Assembly: GCA_046155895.1 (NCBI GenBank)
Contig: JBJXFB010000063.1
Span: 1-64,000, forward strand
Source of the DNA: DASYPQ01 sp046155895
GTDB taxonomy: Bacteria > Planctomycetota > UBA1135 > GCA-002686595
Length of the DNA: 64,000 nucleotides
Direction of reading: 5' to 3'
This document shows, one piece after another, positions 52,325 to 62,027 of the stretch (its first letter is position 1; each line of letters begins with the position of its first letter). The position numbers and the translations under genes were made by a program. The notes below the pieces were generated by a model. The model saw only the letters and a list, made by a program, of their open reading frames with translations. It was not told the DNA's origin and ran no database searches.

Positions 52325-53529
52325 CGGCGCGCGGGTGCGGCCTCTTGCTTGCCGTCTTTCGGCTTCGTTTCGGGAGCCTGCGTCTTGGCGGGCGGCGCGC
52401 CCGCTTTCGTCTCGGCGACCGCGGGCTTCGCGGGAGCCGGAGGGGCCTCCGCGGCCGCGGCCGCGAGCTGCGTCTTCGCGCGGATGCCCTGGTCGATCTC
52501 GGCGGCCACCTCGGGGTTGTCGATCAGGAACTGCCGCGCCTTCTCCGTGCCCTGGCCGAGGCGGATCTCTCCCTCGCTCGGATGCTTCATCGAGAGCCAA
52601 GTGCCCGACTTGAGCACGACGCCGTGCAACTGACCGATCTCGAGCAGCTCGCCCTCGCGGCTGATCCCGCGGTTGAACAGGATGTCGAACTCGACCTTGC
52701 GGAAGGGCGGCGCGATCTTGTTCTTGACGACCGTGACCTTCGTCCGGTTGCCGATCACTTCCTCGCCCTCCTTGAGCTGCCCGATCTTGCGGATGTCGAG
52801 GCGCACCGAGGCGTAGAACTTCAGCGCCCGGCCGCCCGTCGTCGTCTCGGGGCTGCCGAACATGACGCCGATCTTCTCGCGGATCTGGTTGATGAAGATC
52901 ACGAGGCAGTCCGACTTGCTGATCGCGGCCGTCAGCTTGCGCAGCGCCTGGCTCATGAGGCGCGCGTGCAGGCCGACGAAGCTGTCGCCCATTTCTCCGG
53001 CGATTTCCGCGCGCGGCACGAGCGCCGCGACCGAGTCGATCACGACCACGTCGATCGCGTTGCTGCGGACGAGCGCCTCGACGATCTCGAGCGCCTGCTC
53101 GCCCGTGTCTGGCTGGCTGACGAGCAGGTCGTCGAGCTTGACGCCGAGCTTGCGCGCGTAGCCGGGATCCATCGCGTGCTCCGCGTCGACGAAGGCGCAG
53201 ATGCCCCCGGACTTCTGGGCGGAGGCGATCACGTGCAGGGTCAGCGTCGTCTTCCCCGAACTCTCCGGGCCGAAGATCTCGACCACGCGGCCGCGCGGGA
53301 GCCCGCGGCCTCCCAGGGCGACGTCCAGGCCGATCGAGCCGGTCGGGATCCCCCGCACCTCGGCGACGACGTGCCCGTCCCCCAGGCGCATGATCGAGCC
53401 CTTGCCGTAGGCCTTTTCGATCTCCCCAACGGCCACGTCGAGGGCGCGGTTCTTCTCGTTCCGCTCGGGGGAGTCGTTCTTGTCGGGTCCGGGAGTCTTC
53501 TCGGTCTTGGTCGGCTTCGGCGTGCTCAT
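52321..53529 (-). CDS. recA: recombinase RecA
   Basis: A 402-residue RecA. Walker A GPESSGKT is at 87-94, then FVDAEHAMDPGYARKLG, VVVIDSVAALVPRAE, and loop L2 GVMFGSPETTTGGRALKFY. The last ~50 residues are an Ala/Pro/Lys-rich extension (AAAAEAPPAPAKPAV and beyond) longer than E. coli's acidic tail. The start ATG 53529 has GGAG seven bases upstream. No LexA box (CTG-N10-CAG) or GAAC-N4-GTTC box is seen in the 124-bp upstream gap, so SOS control is not evident. Confidence 0.97.
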   Translation of the reverse strand: MSTPKPTKTEKTPGPDKNDSPERNEKNRALDVAVGEIEKAYGKGSIMRLGDGHVVAEVRGIPTGSIGLDVALGGRGLPRGRVVEIFGPESSGKTTLTLHVIASAQKSGGICAFVDAEHAMDPGYARKLGVKLDDLLVSQPDTGEQALEIVEALVRSNAIDVVVIDSVAALVPRAEIAGEMGDSFVGLHARLMSQALRKLTAAISKSDCLVIFINQIREKIGVMFGSPETTTGGRALKFYASVRLDIRKIGQLKEGEEVIGNRTKVTVVKNKIAPPFRKVEFDILFNRGISREGELLEIGQLHGVVLKSGTWLSMKHPSEGEIRLGQGTEKARQFLIDNPEVAAEIDQGIRAKTQLAAAAAEAPPAPAKPAVAETKAGAPPAKTQAPETKPKDGKQEAAPARR

Positions 53530-53653
53530 GGGTTCTCCGCGGAGGAATTCGTCGAGGGTTTGGAGGAGGTCGATCCTAGCGTCGGCCGGAGGACGGAAGA
53601 AGCGCCCCGGCACCGTGGCGACCGGCTCTCCGCGAGACGGTTTCGAGGAATCC

Positions 53654-54241
53654 CTAGAGAAGCGGGAAGCTCTCGATCACGGGGAAACGCGAGTCGCCGG
53701 TCTCGCCCGGGCGCGACTCGACCAGCCGGACCTCGGAGGGGTGCCAGGGGACCGCGAGCCGGAGTCGGCGGAACTCCTCCGAGGGCAGGCAGCCGCGCTG
53801 CCGGGCCGGACGGGCGACGGTCAAGTGGGGCAGGAACGGATCCTCGGGCGGGCCCCCGACCCCGGACTCGACCACTGCGGCATCGGTCGCGCGCGCGAGG
53901 GTCAGCAGCCGTCCTTCCGTGCCCGGCTCCTCCTCGACGCCGACCCAGAGCACGCGGGCGACACCCGTTTCGGGGAAGGAGCCGGTGCGAGCGATGCGCA
54001 GCTGGGGAGCGGAGAGGCCCGCCAGGAAGCGCCCGAGACTCGCTCGCAAGCCCTCGATCTTCGATGCGGGAGTCCGGCCGATGAACCGGAGCGTCAGGTG
54101 AACCTCCTCGGGCGCGACGACACGAAGTCCGGCTCCCGCCAGGACGCCGTAGACCGCCGCCTGGAGCTTGCGAGCGGCCGCGGCCGGCACGAAGAGTCCG
54201 ACGAAGAGCTTGCGGGTCGCGGGAGTCGCGTCGGGCGGCAT
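53654..54241 (-). CDS. thpR: RNA 2',3'-cyclic phosphodiesterase (2'-5' RNA ligase family)
   Basis: A 195-residue 2H phosphoesterase. The two catalytic H-x-T motifs are EVHLTLRFIG (~H49) and PFLPHLTVARP (~H140). The start ATG 54241 gives MPPDATPATRKLFVGLFVPA, where LFVGLFVP is the usual first strand. The family opens 2',3'-cyclic phosphates on RNA ends; its physiological substrate is generally uncertain. It precedes recA by 124 bp; its divergent neighbour is 45 bp away, so both promoters must share that space. Confidence 0.88.
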   Translation of the reverse strand: MPPDATPATRKLFVGLFVPAAAARKLQAAVYGVLAGAGLRVVAPEEVHLTLRFIGRTPASKIEGLRASLGRFLAGLSAPQLRIARTGSFPETGVARVLWVGVEEEPGTEGRLLTLARATDAAVVESGVGGPPEDPFLPHLTVARPARQRGCLPSEEFRRLRLAVPWHPSEVRLVESRPGETGDSRFPVIESFPLL

Positions 54242-54286
54242 GGGTCGATCGGGCGTCCCGGACGATGGTAGGGTGCGCCCGCCACG

Positions 54287-56494
54287 ATGCACCCGCGCCT
54301 TCCCGCCGCTCTCGCGCTCGCGATCGTCGTGGGCTGCCGGCCCCGCCCGTCCGAGATCCCGGGGAGCGGTCCTTTCGCGCCGGCCTTCGAGACCCGGCGT
54401 GAGCATGCGATCCCGGGCAAGCCGACGGCGGTTCTCGCCTGCGACCTCGACGGCGACGCGCTCCCCGAGATCGTCGCGACCGACGCCGAGCGCGGCGAAC
54501 TGCGCGTCTGGAAGGGGGCCGTCGGCCCGGTCGTCGGAGCCGGCCGCGTCGTTCCGGTCGGGGGCTGGCCGCTCGAACCCGTCGCCCTGCCGGCGGCGCG
54601 AGGCATCCGACCCGTCGCGGTCGCGTCGCGGTCGCAGCGCGAGCTCGCCGCGTTCGACCTGATGGCGAAGGAACCGGGCATCGCGCTGTGGCGGGTCGAG
54701 CTGCCCGCGACGCCCCGTGCGATCGCGGCCGGTGACCTCGGGCCGGACGAGGCGCTCGATGTGGCGGTCGTCTGCGACGGCGGGCGCCTGGCGATCGTGG
54801 GCCTTCAAGGCGCCCTGCGCGAAGTGGCGATCCCCGACGGGCTCCCCCGCTGCGCGCTCGTCCTGGCCGACGGATCGGGCGTGGTGCTCGGCTACCAGGA
54901 CCGCCGCAGCCTCGTGGTCGCGGATTCGAACAGCACCCACCACGAGATCCGCCTCGGCGGCATCCCGCGTGACCTCCTGGAGACGGATCTCGACCACGAC
55001 GGGGATCTCGAGCTCGCCGTCGCCGGCGGCGACGCGTCGATCTGGGTGCTCGGCTTCAATGAGCCCGGCGGATCCAAGGCGTGGTCCGGCGAGGCCGGGA
55101 CCGCTCCGCTCGAATGGCACGCGGGAACGATCCCGATCGACCTCGCCGCGGCAGATCTCGACGGAGAACGCGGGGACGAGCTCGTGTGGCTCGCCTTCCA
55201 CGACCTCGCGTGGACGGCCGCCGGGAGATTCACGAAGTCCGGACCCGGGTGGAGGAAGACCGGCTACGCGGGCCAGACCCCCTGCGCGCTCGCGCTCCTC
55301 GACCGGGACGCTGATCGCCGCCTCGACCTCGTCACGGCCAACCGGGATTCGCAGTCCATCGGCCTCGCGCGGGGGCTGGGAGCGGAGGGGTTCGCCGCGC
55401 CGCGGAAGCTCGCGGTCGGGAGGTTCCCGACGGCGGTCCTGGCCGGCGATCTCGACCGGGACTCGCGGCCCGACCTGGTCGTGCTCGAATCGAAGGACGA
55501 GACGGCGGCCGTGCTGGTGAACCAGGGTGAGGACCTGAGCCGGACCCTGGTTCTCGCCACGGGGCCGGATCCGCGGGCGGCGTGCCTGTCGGACTTCGAC
55601 AGGGACGGCCACCTCGATCTCGCGCTGGTCGCGGACGATCCGCAGGGCTCGCGCGTCCGGCTCTGGTTCGGGGACGGCGCGGGTGCGCTCGCAGGACGCG
55701 CCGGGATCGAAGGGCCGCGCGCTGGACGGGGCGTGCGCGCGATGATCGCCGCGGACCTCGACGGCGACGGACGAGTCGACCTGCTCGCCGCCGACCGCGA
55801 GCGGAACGCGATCGAGTGGTGGAGGAACCGCGCCAGCGCGGCCGCGCAGGTGGAGTTCGAGAGTCCGCGGTCGATCCAGGTCGCCAACGGCCCGTGCGCC
55901 CTCGCGCCGATCGAGGTCGATGGGGACCCGAGCCCGGAAATCGCTGTCGCCCTGGGCGGTCCGGGCCCGCGCACGGGCGTCGTGCTGCTGGATCTTTCAG
56001 GGGCAGGCGGTCTCGAGCTCCGGGAACTTGCGAGCATCGAGACCGGAGGATCGCCATGCGCCCTTGCGGCGGCCCGGCTCGACGAGAACGCACACGCCGA
56101 TCTCGCCGTCGTCGTCTTGCAGTCGGCCGGCTCCTCGGTCGGAGAAGCCAGGTGCTATGTCAGGGATCCGAACGCGAGCGTTCCGGCGTTCCGGCTCGCC
56201 GGGAGTTTCGCGACTTCCGCTCACCCGCGGGCCATCGCCGCCGCCGACTTCGACGGCGACGGCCTCGACGAACTCGTGATCCCCGCCCAGTACGCCCACC
56301 GGGTCGACTTCGCCAGCCCTCGGCGCGCCGGCGGCGGGCAGCCGTGGCGCATCGAAGTGCAGGACGCCCTGGGCGCCGGAATCGGATGCATGGACGCGGT
56401 GATCGCCGACTTGAACGGCGACGGGAAGCTCGACGTCGCCGTGGCGAACGGCCACACGGACGACGTGACGATCCTCTTCGCTACCGGCCGGTAG
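54287..56494 (+). CDS. FG-GAP/VCBS repeat lipoprotein
   Basis: A 735-residue surface protein. The lipobox AIVVGC is good, so it is probably a lipoprotein. The rest is a chain of FG-GAP blades, each with a D-x-D-x-D-x-x-x-D calcium site: DLDGDALPEIVAT, DLDHDGDLELAVA, DRDADRRLDLVTA, DFDRDGHLDLALV, DLDGDGRVDLLAA, DFDGDGLDELVIP and DLNGDGKLDVAVAN. Blade counts suggest one or two seven-bladed propellers. No ASPIC/UnbV domain is present, unlike the protein at 12493. It may bind polysaccharide or protein at the cell surface. The 3' end overlaps the convergent gene at 56481 by 14 bp. Confidence 0.8.
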   Translation: MHPRLPAALALAIVVGCRPRPSEIPGSGPFAPAFETRREHAIPGKPTAVLACDLDGDALPEIVATDAERGELRVWKGAVGPVVGAGRVVPVGGWPLEPVALPAARGIRPVAVASRSQRELAAFDLMAKEPGIALWRVELPATPRAIAAGDLGPDEALDVAVVCDGGRLAIVGLQGALREVAIPDGLPRCALVLADGSGVVLGYQDRRSLVVADSNSTHHEIRLGGIPRDLLETDLDHDGDLELAVAGGDASIWVLGFNEPGGSKAWSGEAGTAPLEWHAGTIPIDLAAADLDGERGDELVWLAFHDLAWTAAGRFTKSGPGWRKTGYAGQTPCALALLDRDADRRLDLVTANRDSQSIGLARGLGAEGFAAPRKLAVGRFPTAVLAGDLDRDSRPDLVVLESKDETAAVLVNQGEDLSRTLVLATGPDPRAACLSDFDRDGHLDLALVADDPQGSRVRLWFGDGAGALAGRAGIEGPRAGRGVRAMIAADLDGDGRVDLLAADRERNAIEWWRNRASAAAQVEFESPRSIQVANGPCALAPIEVDGDPSPEIAVALGGPGPRTGVVLLDLSGAGGLELRELASIETGGSPCALAAARLDENAHADLAVVVLQSAGSSVGEARCYVRDPNASVPAFRLAGSFATSAHPRAIAAADFDGDGLDELVIPAQYAHRVDFASPRRAGGGQPWRIEVQDALGAGIGCMDAVIADLNGDGKLDVAVANGHTDDVTILFATGR

Positions 56495-58235
56495 AGAGCT
56501 GCCGGAGCATCCGCACGAGGCCGGGCAGCAGGCGCAGCTCCCCGCCGGCGGGATTCACGCCTTCGTGCACGCGCTGCGTCGTGAGGCAACCGTAGGGCTT
56601 CCGGTACTCGGCGAGCGTCGAGCGCAGGACGGCCGTGTACATCGCGCGCAGCTCCTCGCGCCGCGACGGGAGCCCGGCCTCGTGGGCGACGGCGAGCCCG
56701 TTCAGGAGATTCGCGGGCGTCCCGGGCAGGTCGCCGACCTGGAGGCCCGTCTTGGGCTCGAACTCGAAGAAGGTCACGTCGCCCCAAGCACCGCCGTCGT
56801 ACTGCTCGCCCTTGAAGTGGGCCCGCGCCGCAGCGGCGATCCGCGGCGCCAGATCGGGCACGAGGTCCGGCTGGAAACTCGCGCAGTCGGCCAGAAGAGC
56901 CCAGCACCGGACTTGGTCGGCCGCGACCGTCCCTCCGAAGCGCGTCGAGTCACGCCACAGGGGCGCGTACCGGCGCCAACCCGACTCCACGAGGCCGCGG
57001 AACGCCGGCTCGGCCGGGTAGGCGCGCAGCATCTCGACCGCGCGCGCGCCGTAGTGCCCGAAGTCGTCGTCGAAGCCCGGGTCGATCTCGCTCCAGGTCC
57101 CGGACCAGAAATGCGTGTACTCGAGCTCCGCGACCGCGTTCCGCGCCGCGCGCAGGTAGCGCTCGTCCCCGAGGAGCCTGCCGAGCCGCGCGAGCTGACA
57201 GGGAACGTCGAGGCGCCGCAGCTGCGGCACGTTCGTCGAGATCGCGGCGTCGGCGGGACGATACTCGGCCGCGACGTTTCCGTCGGGGAGCACGCCATGG
57301 GCGAGGATCGTCTCGCCCATCTTCGCCGCGGCCGCGCGCGCGCGATCGCGCCAGGCTTCCGGTCCGCGCTGGGCGATCCCGATCAGGAAGGAGAGGTCCA
57401 TCCCGATCTGTGCGAAGGTCGAGTCGAGCGGGAGGTCGGCCCGCGTGTCCCACTTGCGCGGCAGGCCGGTCTTCTCGTGCAGGCCGAGCGTGAGGTAGTC
57501 GGCGAGGTACAGCTCGAGCGCGGCGCGCCACGCGGGCTTGTCGTGGAACTCGAGCAGCTCCGCCTGGAAGAGCTGCAGCGGGAAGATGCCGCCCGGGATC
57601 GCATCGATGGTCTTGCCAGTCACGGCATCGAAGCGGGCCGACACGAAGGCCGTCTGGCGCCCTTCCAGGTCGGCGCCTTTCGCGCGCCAGGTGTCGAAGA
57701 TCCAGGTCAGGACCGAGACGATCTCCGCGCGCAGGTCCGCTTCGGGCGGAAGCGGCAGCGGCACGAGCGCCTCGACGCCCGCCCACTGCGAGACCGCGCC
57801 GTCGCGCGATCCCAGCTCGAGCTGGAAGCGAGGGACTCGATCCTCGCCGGACACCTCGAAGGCCGCAGGCTCTCCGTCCGCGGACCCCACGTCGAACGTG
57901 ACGCGCTCACCCCGGCCGTCGACGAGGGTCAGCCTCCCGGCGCCTCGCACGATGCCGCGCAGCGAGATCCCCGCTGCGGTCGGAGCGTGGGCGGCGAACG
58001 GCTGTCGGGCGGTCGCGCCGCCCTGGAGGACGAGCCAGGCGGCTCCTTCCCGCTCGACGACCTGGGGTGATCCGCCCTCGAGTTGCCACCACGGGAGCCT
58101 CGCCGCCTCGCGTCCGTCCGGCGCAGCCGGCGCCTCGCGGAAGTCGCCGTTGTCGATCAGCTGGACGCGGAGCGTCGGCTCTTGCGCGGCGCAGAGCAGC
58201 AGAACGACAGGGAGAAGCATCGGCACCGCGCTCAT
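56481..58235 (-). CDS. secreted alpha/alpha-toroid protein, possible glycosidase-like
   Basis: A 584-residue exported protein with a signal peptide (LLPVVLLLCAAQEP). Residues ~25-165 are a beta-sandwich (INDNGDFREAP-like entry, WLVLQGGATA) of carbohydrate-binding character. From ~180 to 584 the sequence is helical with Trp-rich helices (VLTWIFDTWRAKG; KPAWRAALELYLADYLTLGLH; WSGTWSEIDPGFDDDFGHYGARAVEML), resembling (alpha/alpha)6 toroids of glycoside hydrolases and lyases. Candidate acidic residues are in EIDPGFDDDFGHYG, but no family catalytic signature can be assigned. The next gene, divergent, starts only 14 bp away. Envelope polysaccharide processing is a plausible role. Confidence 0.65.
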   Translation of the reverse strand: MSAVPMLLPVVLLLCAAQEPTLRVQLIDNGDFREAPAAPDGREAARLPWWQLEGGSPQVVEREGAAWLVLQGGATARQPFAAHAPTAAGISLRGIVRGAGRLTLVDGRGERVTFDVGSADGEPAAFEVSGEDRVPRFQLELGSRDGAVSQWAGVEALVPLPLPPEADLRAEIVSVLTWIFDTWRAKGADLEGRQTAFVSARFDAVTGKTIDAIPGGIFPLQLFQAELLEFHDKPAWRAALELYLADYLTLGLHEKTGLPRKWDTRADLPLDSTFAQIGMDLSFLIGIAQRGPEAWRDRARAAAAKMGETILAHGVLPDGNVAAEYRPADAAISTNVPQLRRLDVPCQLARLGRLLGDERYLRAARNAVAELEYTHFWSGTWSEIDPGFDDDFGHYGARAVEMLRAYPAEPAFRGLVESGWRRYAPLWRDSTRFGGTVAADQVRCWALLADCASFQPDLVPDLAPRIAAAARAHFKGEQYDGGAWGDVTFFEFEPKTGLQVGDLPGTPANLLNGLAVAHEAGLPSRREELRAMYTAVLRSTLAEYRKPYGCLTTQRVHEGVNPAGGELRLLPGLVRMLRQLSTGR

Positions 58236-58249
58236 GGTATGAGGAGCGC

Positions 58250-59908
58250 GTGTGGAGGGCTCGCCTTCTGCGGGCGGCGACGCTGGCCTCGCTGCTGGCG
58301 GGCCTCGTCGCGCTGCTCCTCGGGATCGCTCATTCGGGCACGCCCGGCTGGGACGCGACCGGGCACGCCTTCGCGGCGCTCCGGATGGCGCAGGCGCTGC
58401 GCGACTTCGACCTCGCCCGCTTCTTCGAGCTCTTCCACAAGGCCGACTTCTACCCCCCGCTCGGGCGCCTCGGCTACACCCTCGCGTTCCTGCTCGACGG
58501 GAACGGCTTCTACGCGCCTCGCGCGATCAACGCGCTCGCTTGGATCGTATCGGTCTGGCTCGCGACGCGGATCAGCCGGCACCTCGTCCCGCGCGAGGCG
58601 GGAGACACGGCGGCGTTCTTCACGGCCGTCCTCGGCCTCACTTGCTGGGTGGCGCTCGTCTACACGCGCTGCACCTACACGGAGCCCTGGTCGGCGCTCG
58701 CGAACTGCACGACGATCCTCCTCTACCTGCGCGCACGACGCAGCGGCCGGAGGATCGACGCGGCGATCGTCGGCGTCGCGCTCGGTCTCGCGCTCCTCGT
58801 CAAGTACACCTACGGCGTTCAGCTGGCTGCCGCCGTGGGGATCACCGGGCTCGCGCAGCTCCTGAACCCCGAGGGACGCGCCCAGACGATCCGCGGCGGG
58901 ATCGTCCTCGTTCTCGGCGTGCTCGCGGTGCTCCTGTGGTGGTTCGTGCTTCCGCTCCCCTACGGACTCTCGACCGGTGCGGAGCATTGGAATGCGTTCC
59001 GGATCTACCTCACCAAGGCGGCGATCCTGCCGTCCTATGGCCCTGAGTTCGTGCTCGTCGCCTGGCCGGTGATGTCGTTCATCTCGCTCGCGGCGTTCGC
59101 CCTCCAGCTCGCCGCGTTCGTCTGGGGAGCGTTTCGGTGGAAGAGCGAAGCCCACAGGCTGTGCCTGCTCCTCGGGATCATCGGACCGATCGCGTTCACG
59201 GCCTACCCCTTCCGCATCGACCGCTTCCTGATCCCGGCGCTCCCTGCGGGATGGGCGCTGGCGGGCGGCCTTGCGGCGATCGGGATCGCGCGGCTCAGAC
59301 CGCGCGCACGGCTCGCTACCGGAGTCGCGCTGCTCGCGCTCCTGCTCGGCACGGCGGGCCTGGGAGCCGAGACCCTGTACCGCCTCGCGTTCCCGACCCT
59401 CCCCGAGGTCCTGCCCCTGGCCCCTCGGCAGAACCTCGACGCCTGGCGCACGCCCTACTCCTTCCGCCGCGCGCCCGCCGCGGGTCCCTACGGCTCGGAG
59501 GAGGTGCTCGAATTCGCGGCGGAGCACCTCGACGCCAGGGAGTCCTTCGGCTGGATCGGCGGGACCGGCACGGAGTTCCCGCTCGCGCTCGTGCAGTGGA
59601 CGCTCTTCCGCAAGACGGGCGAGGAAGCGGCGCTCTGGCGCGAGCCCGAGGCGCAGGACCACTTCTGGCAGGATCCCGGCTGGGACGAGGCCGGATTCCG
59701 CGCCTGGGCCTCGCGGTTCACGCAGATCGTCACGCTCGATCCACCCGACCCGAAGAACCGCCCCGGACGGGATTTCGAGCGCCAGTTCGTAGCCTGGATG
59801 CGCACGAACCCCGAGTTCCAGGTCGAAGCGAGCCGGACCCTCCTGATGGACGCCAAGCGCCCGCACGCGGTGACCGCATACCGCCGGATCGGCGGCCCTA
59901 GACGCTGA
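58250..59908 (+). CDS. GT39-like membrane glycosyltransferase
   Basis: A 552-residue polytopic protein with about ten helices (LASLLAGLVALLLGIAHSG, GLTCWVALVYT, GIVLVLGVLAVLLWWFVLPLP, LATGVALLALLLGTAGLG). The first loop after helix 1 has TPGWDATGHAFAALRMAQALRDFD, then PPLGRLGYTLAF, the layout of ArnT/PMT glycosyltransferases that use polyprenyl-phosphate sugars. The catalytic Asp is probably in GWDATGHA. The start is GTG 58250 with GAGGAG three bases upstream, short spacing for a ribosome-binding site. It converges with the PfkB gene, overlapping by 11 bp. Substrate unknown. Confidence 0.75.
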   Translation: MWRARLLRAATLASLLAGLVALLLGIAHSGTPGWDATGHAFAALRMAQALRDFDLARFFELFHKADFYPPLGRLGYTLAFLLDGNGFYAPRAINALAWIVSVWLATRISRHLVPREAGDTAAFFTAVLGLTCWVALVYTRCTYTEPWSALANCTTILLYLRARRSGRRIDAAIVGVALGLALLVKYTYGVQLAAAVGITGLAQLLNPEGRAQTIRGGIVLVLGVLAVLLWWFVLPLPYGLSTGAEHWNAFRIYLTKAAILPSYGPEFVLVAWPVMSFISLAAFALQLAAFVWGAFRWKSEAHRLCLLLGIIGPIAFTAYPFRIDRFLIPALPAGWALAGGLAAIGIARLRPRARLATGVALLALLLGTAGLGAETLYRLAFPTLPEVLPLAPRQNLDAWRTPYSFRRAPAAGPYGSEEVLEFAAEHLDARESFGWIGGTGTEFPLALVQWTLFRKTGEEAALWREPEAQDHFWQDPGWDEAGFRAWASRFTQIVTLDPPDPKNRPGRDFERQFVAWMRTNPEFQVEASRTLLMDAKRPHAVTAYRRIGGPRR

Positions 59909-60803
59909 CGAGCGTGAGGATCTCCGCGCAGCGCGCGTCGACGGCGGCGCGCGAGGCTCGCACGAGCGCCTCGACGCCGAACCCCTCGACGCAGAACGAC
60001 GCCGTCGCCGTGCCGTGCAGCATCGCGCGTCGCAGCGTGGCCGGCTCCACGTTCCCCTGCGACGCCAGGTACCCCATGAATCCGCCCGCGAAGGAATCGC
60101 CCGCGCCCGTCGGATCGACGACCTCCTCGACCGGATAGGAGGGGATCGCGAAGCGCCCGGCGCGAGAGATCAGGAACGCGCCGTGCTCGCCCTTCTTGAG
60201 CACGATCAGCCGCGGGCCGAAGCCCAGAGCCTTCGCCGCGGCGCGCAGGAGGTTCCTCTCGCCCGTCAGCATGCGCGCTTCCTCGTCGTTCAGGATCAGC
60301 GCGTCGACGCGGCGCAGGAGGTGCAGCAACTCGGGCCGCGCGATCTCGATCCACAGGTTCATCGTGTCGAGCATCGTGAAGTCGGGGCGCACGACCTGCG
60401 CCAGCGCCTTCTCCTGCACGGACGGTGCCGCGTTCGCGAGGAAGAGGAAGCGGACGTTGCGATGGACCATCGGCACTTTGGGATCGAAGTGCTCGAAGAC
60501 GTTCAGGTGCGTGGCGAGCGTGTGACGCGTGTTCCCGTCCGCCTCGTAGCGCCCCGTCCAGCGGAAGGTCTTCCCTTGCGCGACCTCGAGGCCCGCGAGG
60601 TCGATCCCCCGGGCACGGAGAAGTTCTACGTCCCGAGCCTCGAAGTCCTCGCCGACTACGCCGACGAGCGCGAGGCCGCCGTACAAGCACGCCGCGAGCG
60701 AGAAGTAGGTGGCCGAGCCGCCGAGCACGTTCTCGCGGCGCTCGTGCACGGTCTCGATCGTGTCGTAGGCCAGCGTTCCGACGGAGAGGAGGGACAGGGT
60801 CAT
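59898..60803 (-). CDS. PfkB/ribokinase-family sugar kinase
   Basis: A 301-residue kinase. N-terminal VLGGSATYFSLAACLYGG is the substrate-binding strand, GEDFEARDVELLRARGID is typical, and the C-terminal motif VDPTGAGDSFAGGFMGYL (~230) carries the catalytic Asp and anion hole. Members phosphorylate sugars or nucleosides; the specific sugar cannot be told. ATG 60803 overlaps the preceding stop as ATGA. It lies in a run with the LPG-synthase-TM-like gene and the HEAT-like lipoprotein. Confidence 0.9.
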   Translation of the reverse strand: MTLSLLSVGTLAYDTIETVHERRENVLGGSATYFSLAACLYGGLALVGVVGEDFEARDVELLRARGIDLAGLEVAQGKTFRWTGRYEADGNTRHTLATHLNVFEHFDPKVPMVHRNVRFLFLANAAPSVQEKALAQVVRPDFTMLDTMNLWIEIARPELLHLLRRVDALILNDEEARMLTGERNLLRAAAKALGFGPRLIVLKKGEHGAFLISRAGRFAIPSYPVEEVVDPTGAGDSFAGGFMGYLASQGNVEPATLRRAMLHGTATASFCVEGFGVEALVRASRAAVDARCAEILTLVSV

Positions 60804-62008
60804 GCCTTCTCCTCGATCTCCCGGCGCACGCTGCGCCCGCTCGGCAGCAGGAGGAACAGGCCGCCGACGAGTCCGGGGACCGCGGTCAGGAGTCGGTACG
60901 CGACGCTCACGGCGACGCCGAGGGTGCTCGGCGAGCCCAGGATATGGAAGAGGGAGCCGAAGGCCCACTCCCCGACGCCCCATCCGGCCGGCGTGATCGG
61001 CACCGAGCTGATCGTGTTCGCGATGGCGGCGACGCCGATGTACTCGACGAACGTCAGGGTGTCCCCGAAGGCGTGTCCGAGGAAGAAGATCGCCGCGCCG
61101 ATGCAGATGTGGTTCACCGCCGAGAGCAGGACGGCGACGAAGAGCTCGAGAGGATGCTGCGCGTAGATCCGCAAGGCCTGGTCGATCGCCTTGAGCCGCT
61201 CCCGCTGCGGCATCCGCTCCAGCAGGGCTCCCAGATGCAGCCAGCGCCGCGGTCCGGGATGGAGCATCGCCCACAGGACGATCAGCGCCGCGACGAAGGC
61301 CAGGACGACCGGCAGCCGCAGCTCGGCGAAGCGCTCGCCCGACGCGAGGACGACGGCCGCCGCCAAGCCCATCAGGACGAGGAGGCCGAGCGCGCGATCG
61401 ACGACGACCGTGACGAACGCGTCGGCGCGCCGCTCGGGGTTCTCGCGCACGACCAGGATGGCCTTGATCACGTCGCCCCCCGTGATGCCGGCCGGCAGGA
61501 CGAGGTTGAAGAAGAACCCGAGGAACGAGAGGCGCAGCGCCGAGGTCCAGCGCGTGCGGCATCCGGCGATCGCCAGCAGCCTCCACCAGCGCGTGATCGC
61601 GACGAGGGCGCCCGTGAAGATCAGGAAGAGCGCGCTCCAGAGCCCGCTCGGCTTGACGTCGCGGAAGACGCGCAGCATCCCCGGCTTCCAGTCGAGGCGC
61701 CCGACGGCGGGATCGGGCGGAGTGCCGTCCGAGGGGCGCACGACGTCGATCTCCCCGCCCGCGGCGAGAGCGCGCGCGACCTCCTGCGGCCAGCCCGGCT
61801 CGACGGCCAGGTCGGGCGCTGCGCGGAAGCGGATCGAGTCCTTGCGCCAGTCCGAGAGGATCTCGCCCGGAGCATCGAGGGTCGCGCCGCCCTCGCTCCA
61901 CGAGAGACGATCGCGCCAAGGGACGAGCCAGGCGCCGAAGGCGAGCAAGCCGAGCGCCAGCGCCCTGCGCAGCCAGGCGAAGGCTCGCTTCTTCGTCTCC
62001 GCCGTCAA
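60800..62008 (-). CDS. LPG_synthase_TM (UPF0104)-like membrane protein
   Basis: A 402-residue protein with one N-terminal helix, ~85 residues of soluble domain (VEPGWPQEVARALAAGGEI), then about seven helices. NLVLPAGITGGDVIKAILVVRE and SSVPITPAGWGVGEWAFGSLF are hallmarks of the lysylphosphatidylglycerol-synthase TM / flippase family (UPF0104, MprF N-domain-like). Such proteins flip or transfer modified lipids in the inner membrane. The C-terminal transferase domain of MprF is absent. The apparent start is TTG 62008. It is ATGA-coupled to the PfkB kinase. Confidence 0.8.
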   Translation of the reverse strand: MTAETKKRAFAWLRRALALGLLAFGAWLVPWRDRLSWSEGGATLDAPGEILSDWRKDSIRFRAAPDLAVEPGWPQEVARALAAGGEIDVVRPSDGTPPDPAVGRLDWKPGMLRVFRDVKPSGLWSALFLIFTGALVAITRWWRLLAIAGCRTRWTSALRLSFLGFFFNLVLPAGITGGDVIKAILVVRENPERRADAFVTVVVDRALGLLVLMGLAAAVVLASGERFAELRLPVVLAFVAALIVLWAMLHPGPRRWLHLGALLERMPQRERLKAIDQALRIYAQHPLELFVAVLLSAVNHICIGAAIFFLGHAFGDTLTFVEYIGVAAIANTISSVPITPAGWGVGEWAFGSLFHILGSPSTLGVAVSVAYRLLTAVPGLVGGLFLLLPSGRSVRREIEEKA

Positions 62009-62027
62009 GGCGTCACCGCCACCGCAC

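Noticed and set aside
53530..53653. SOS (LexA) box before recA
   Set aside because: Neither CTG-N10-CAG nor GAAC-N4-GTTC is present in the 124-bp gap.
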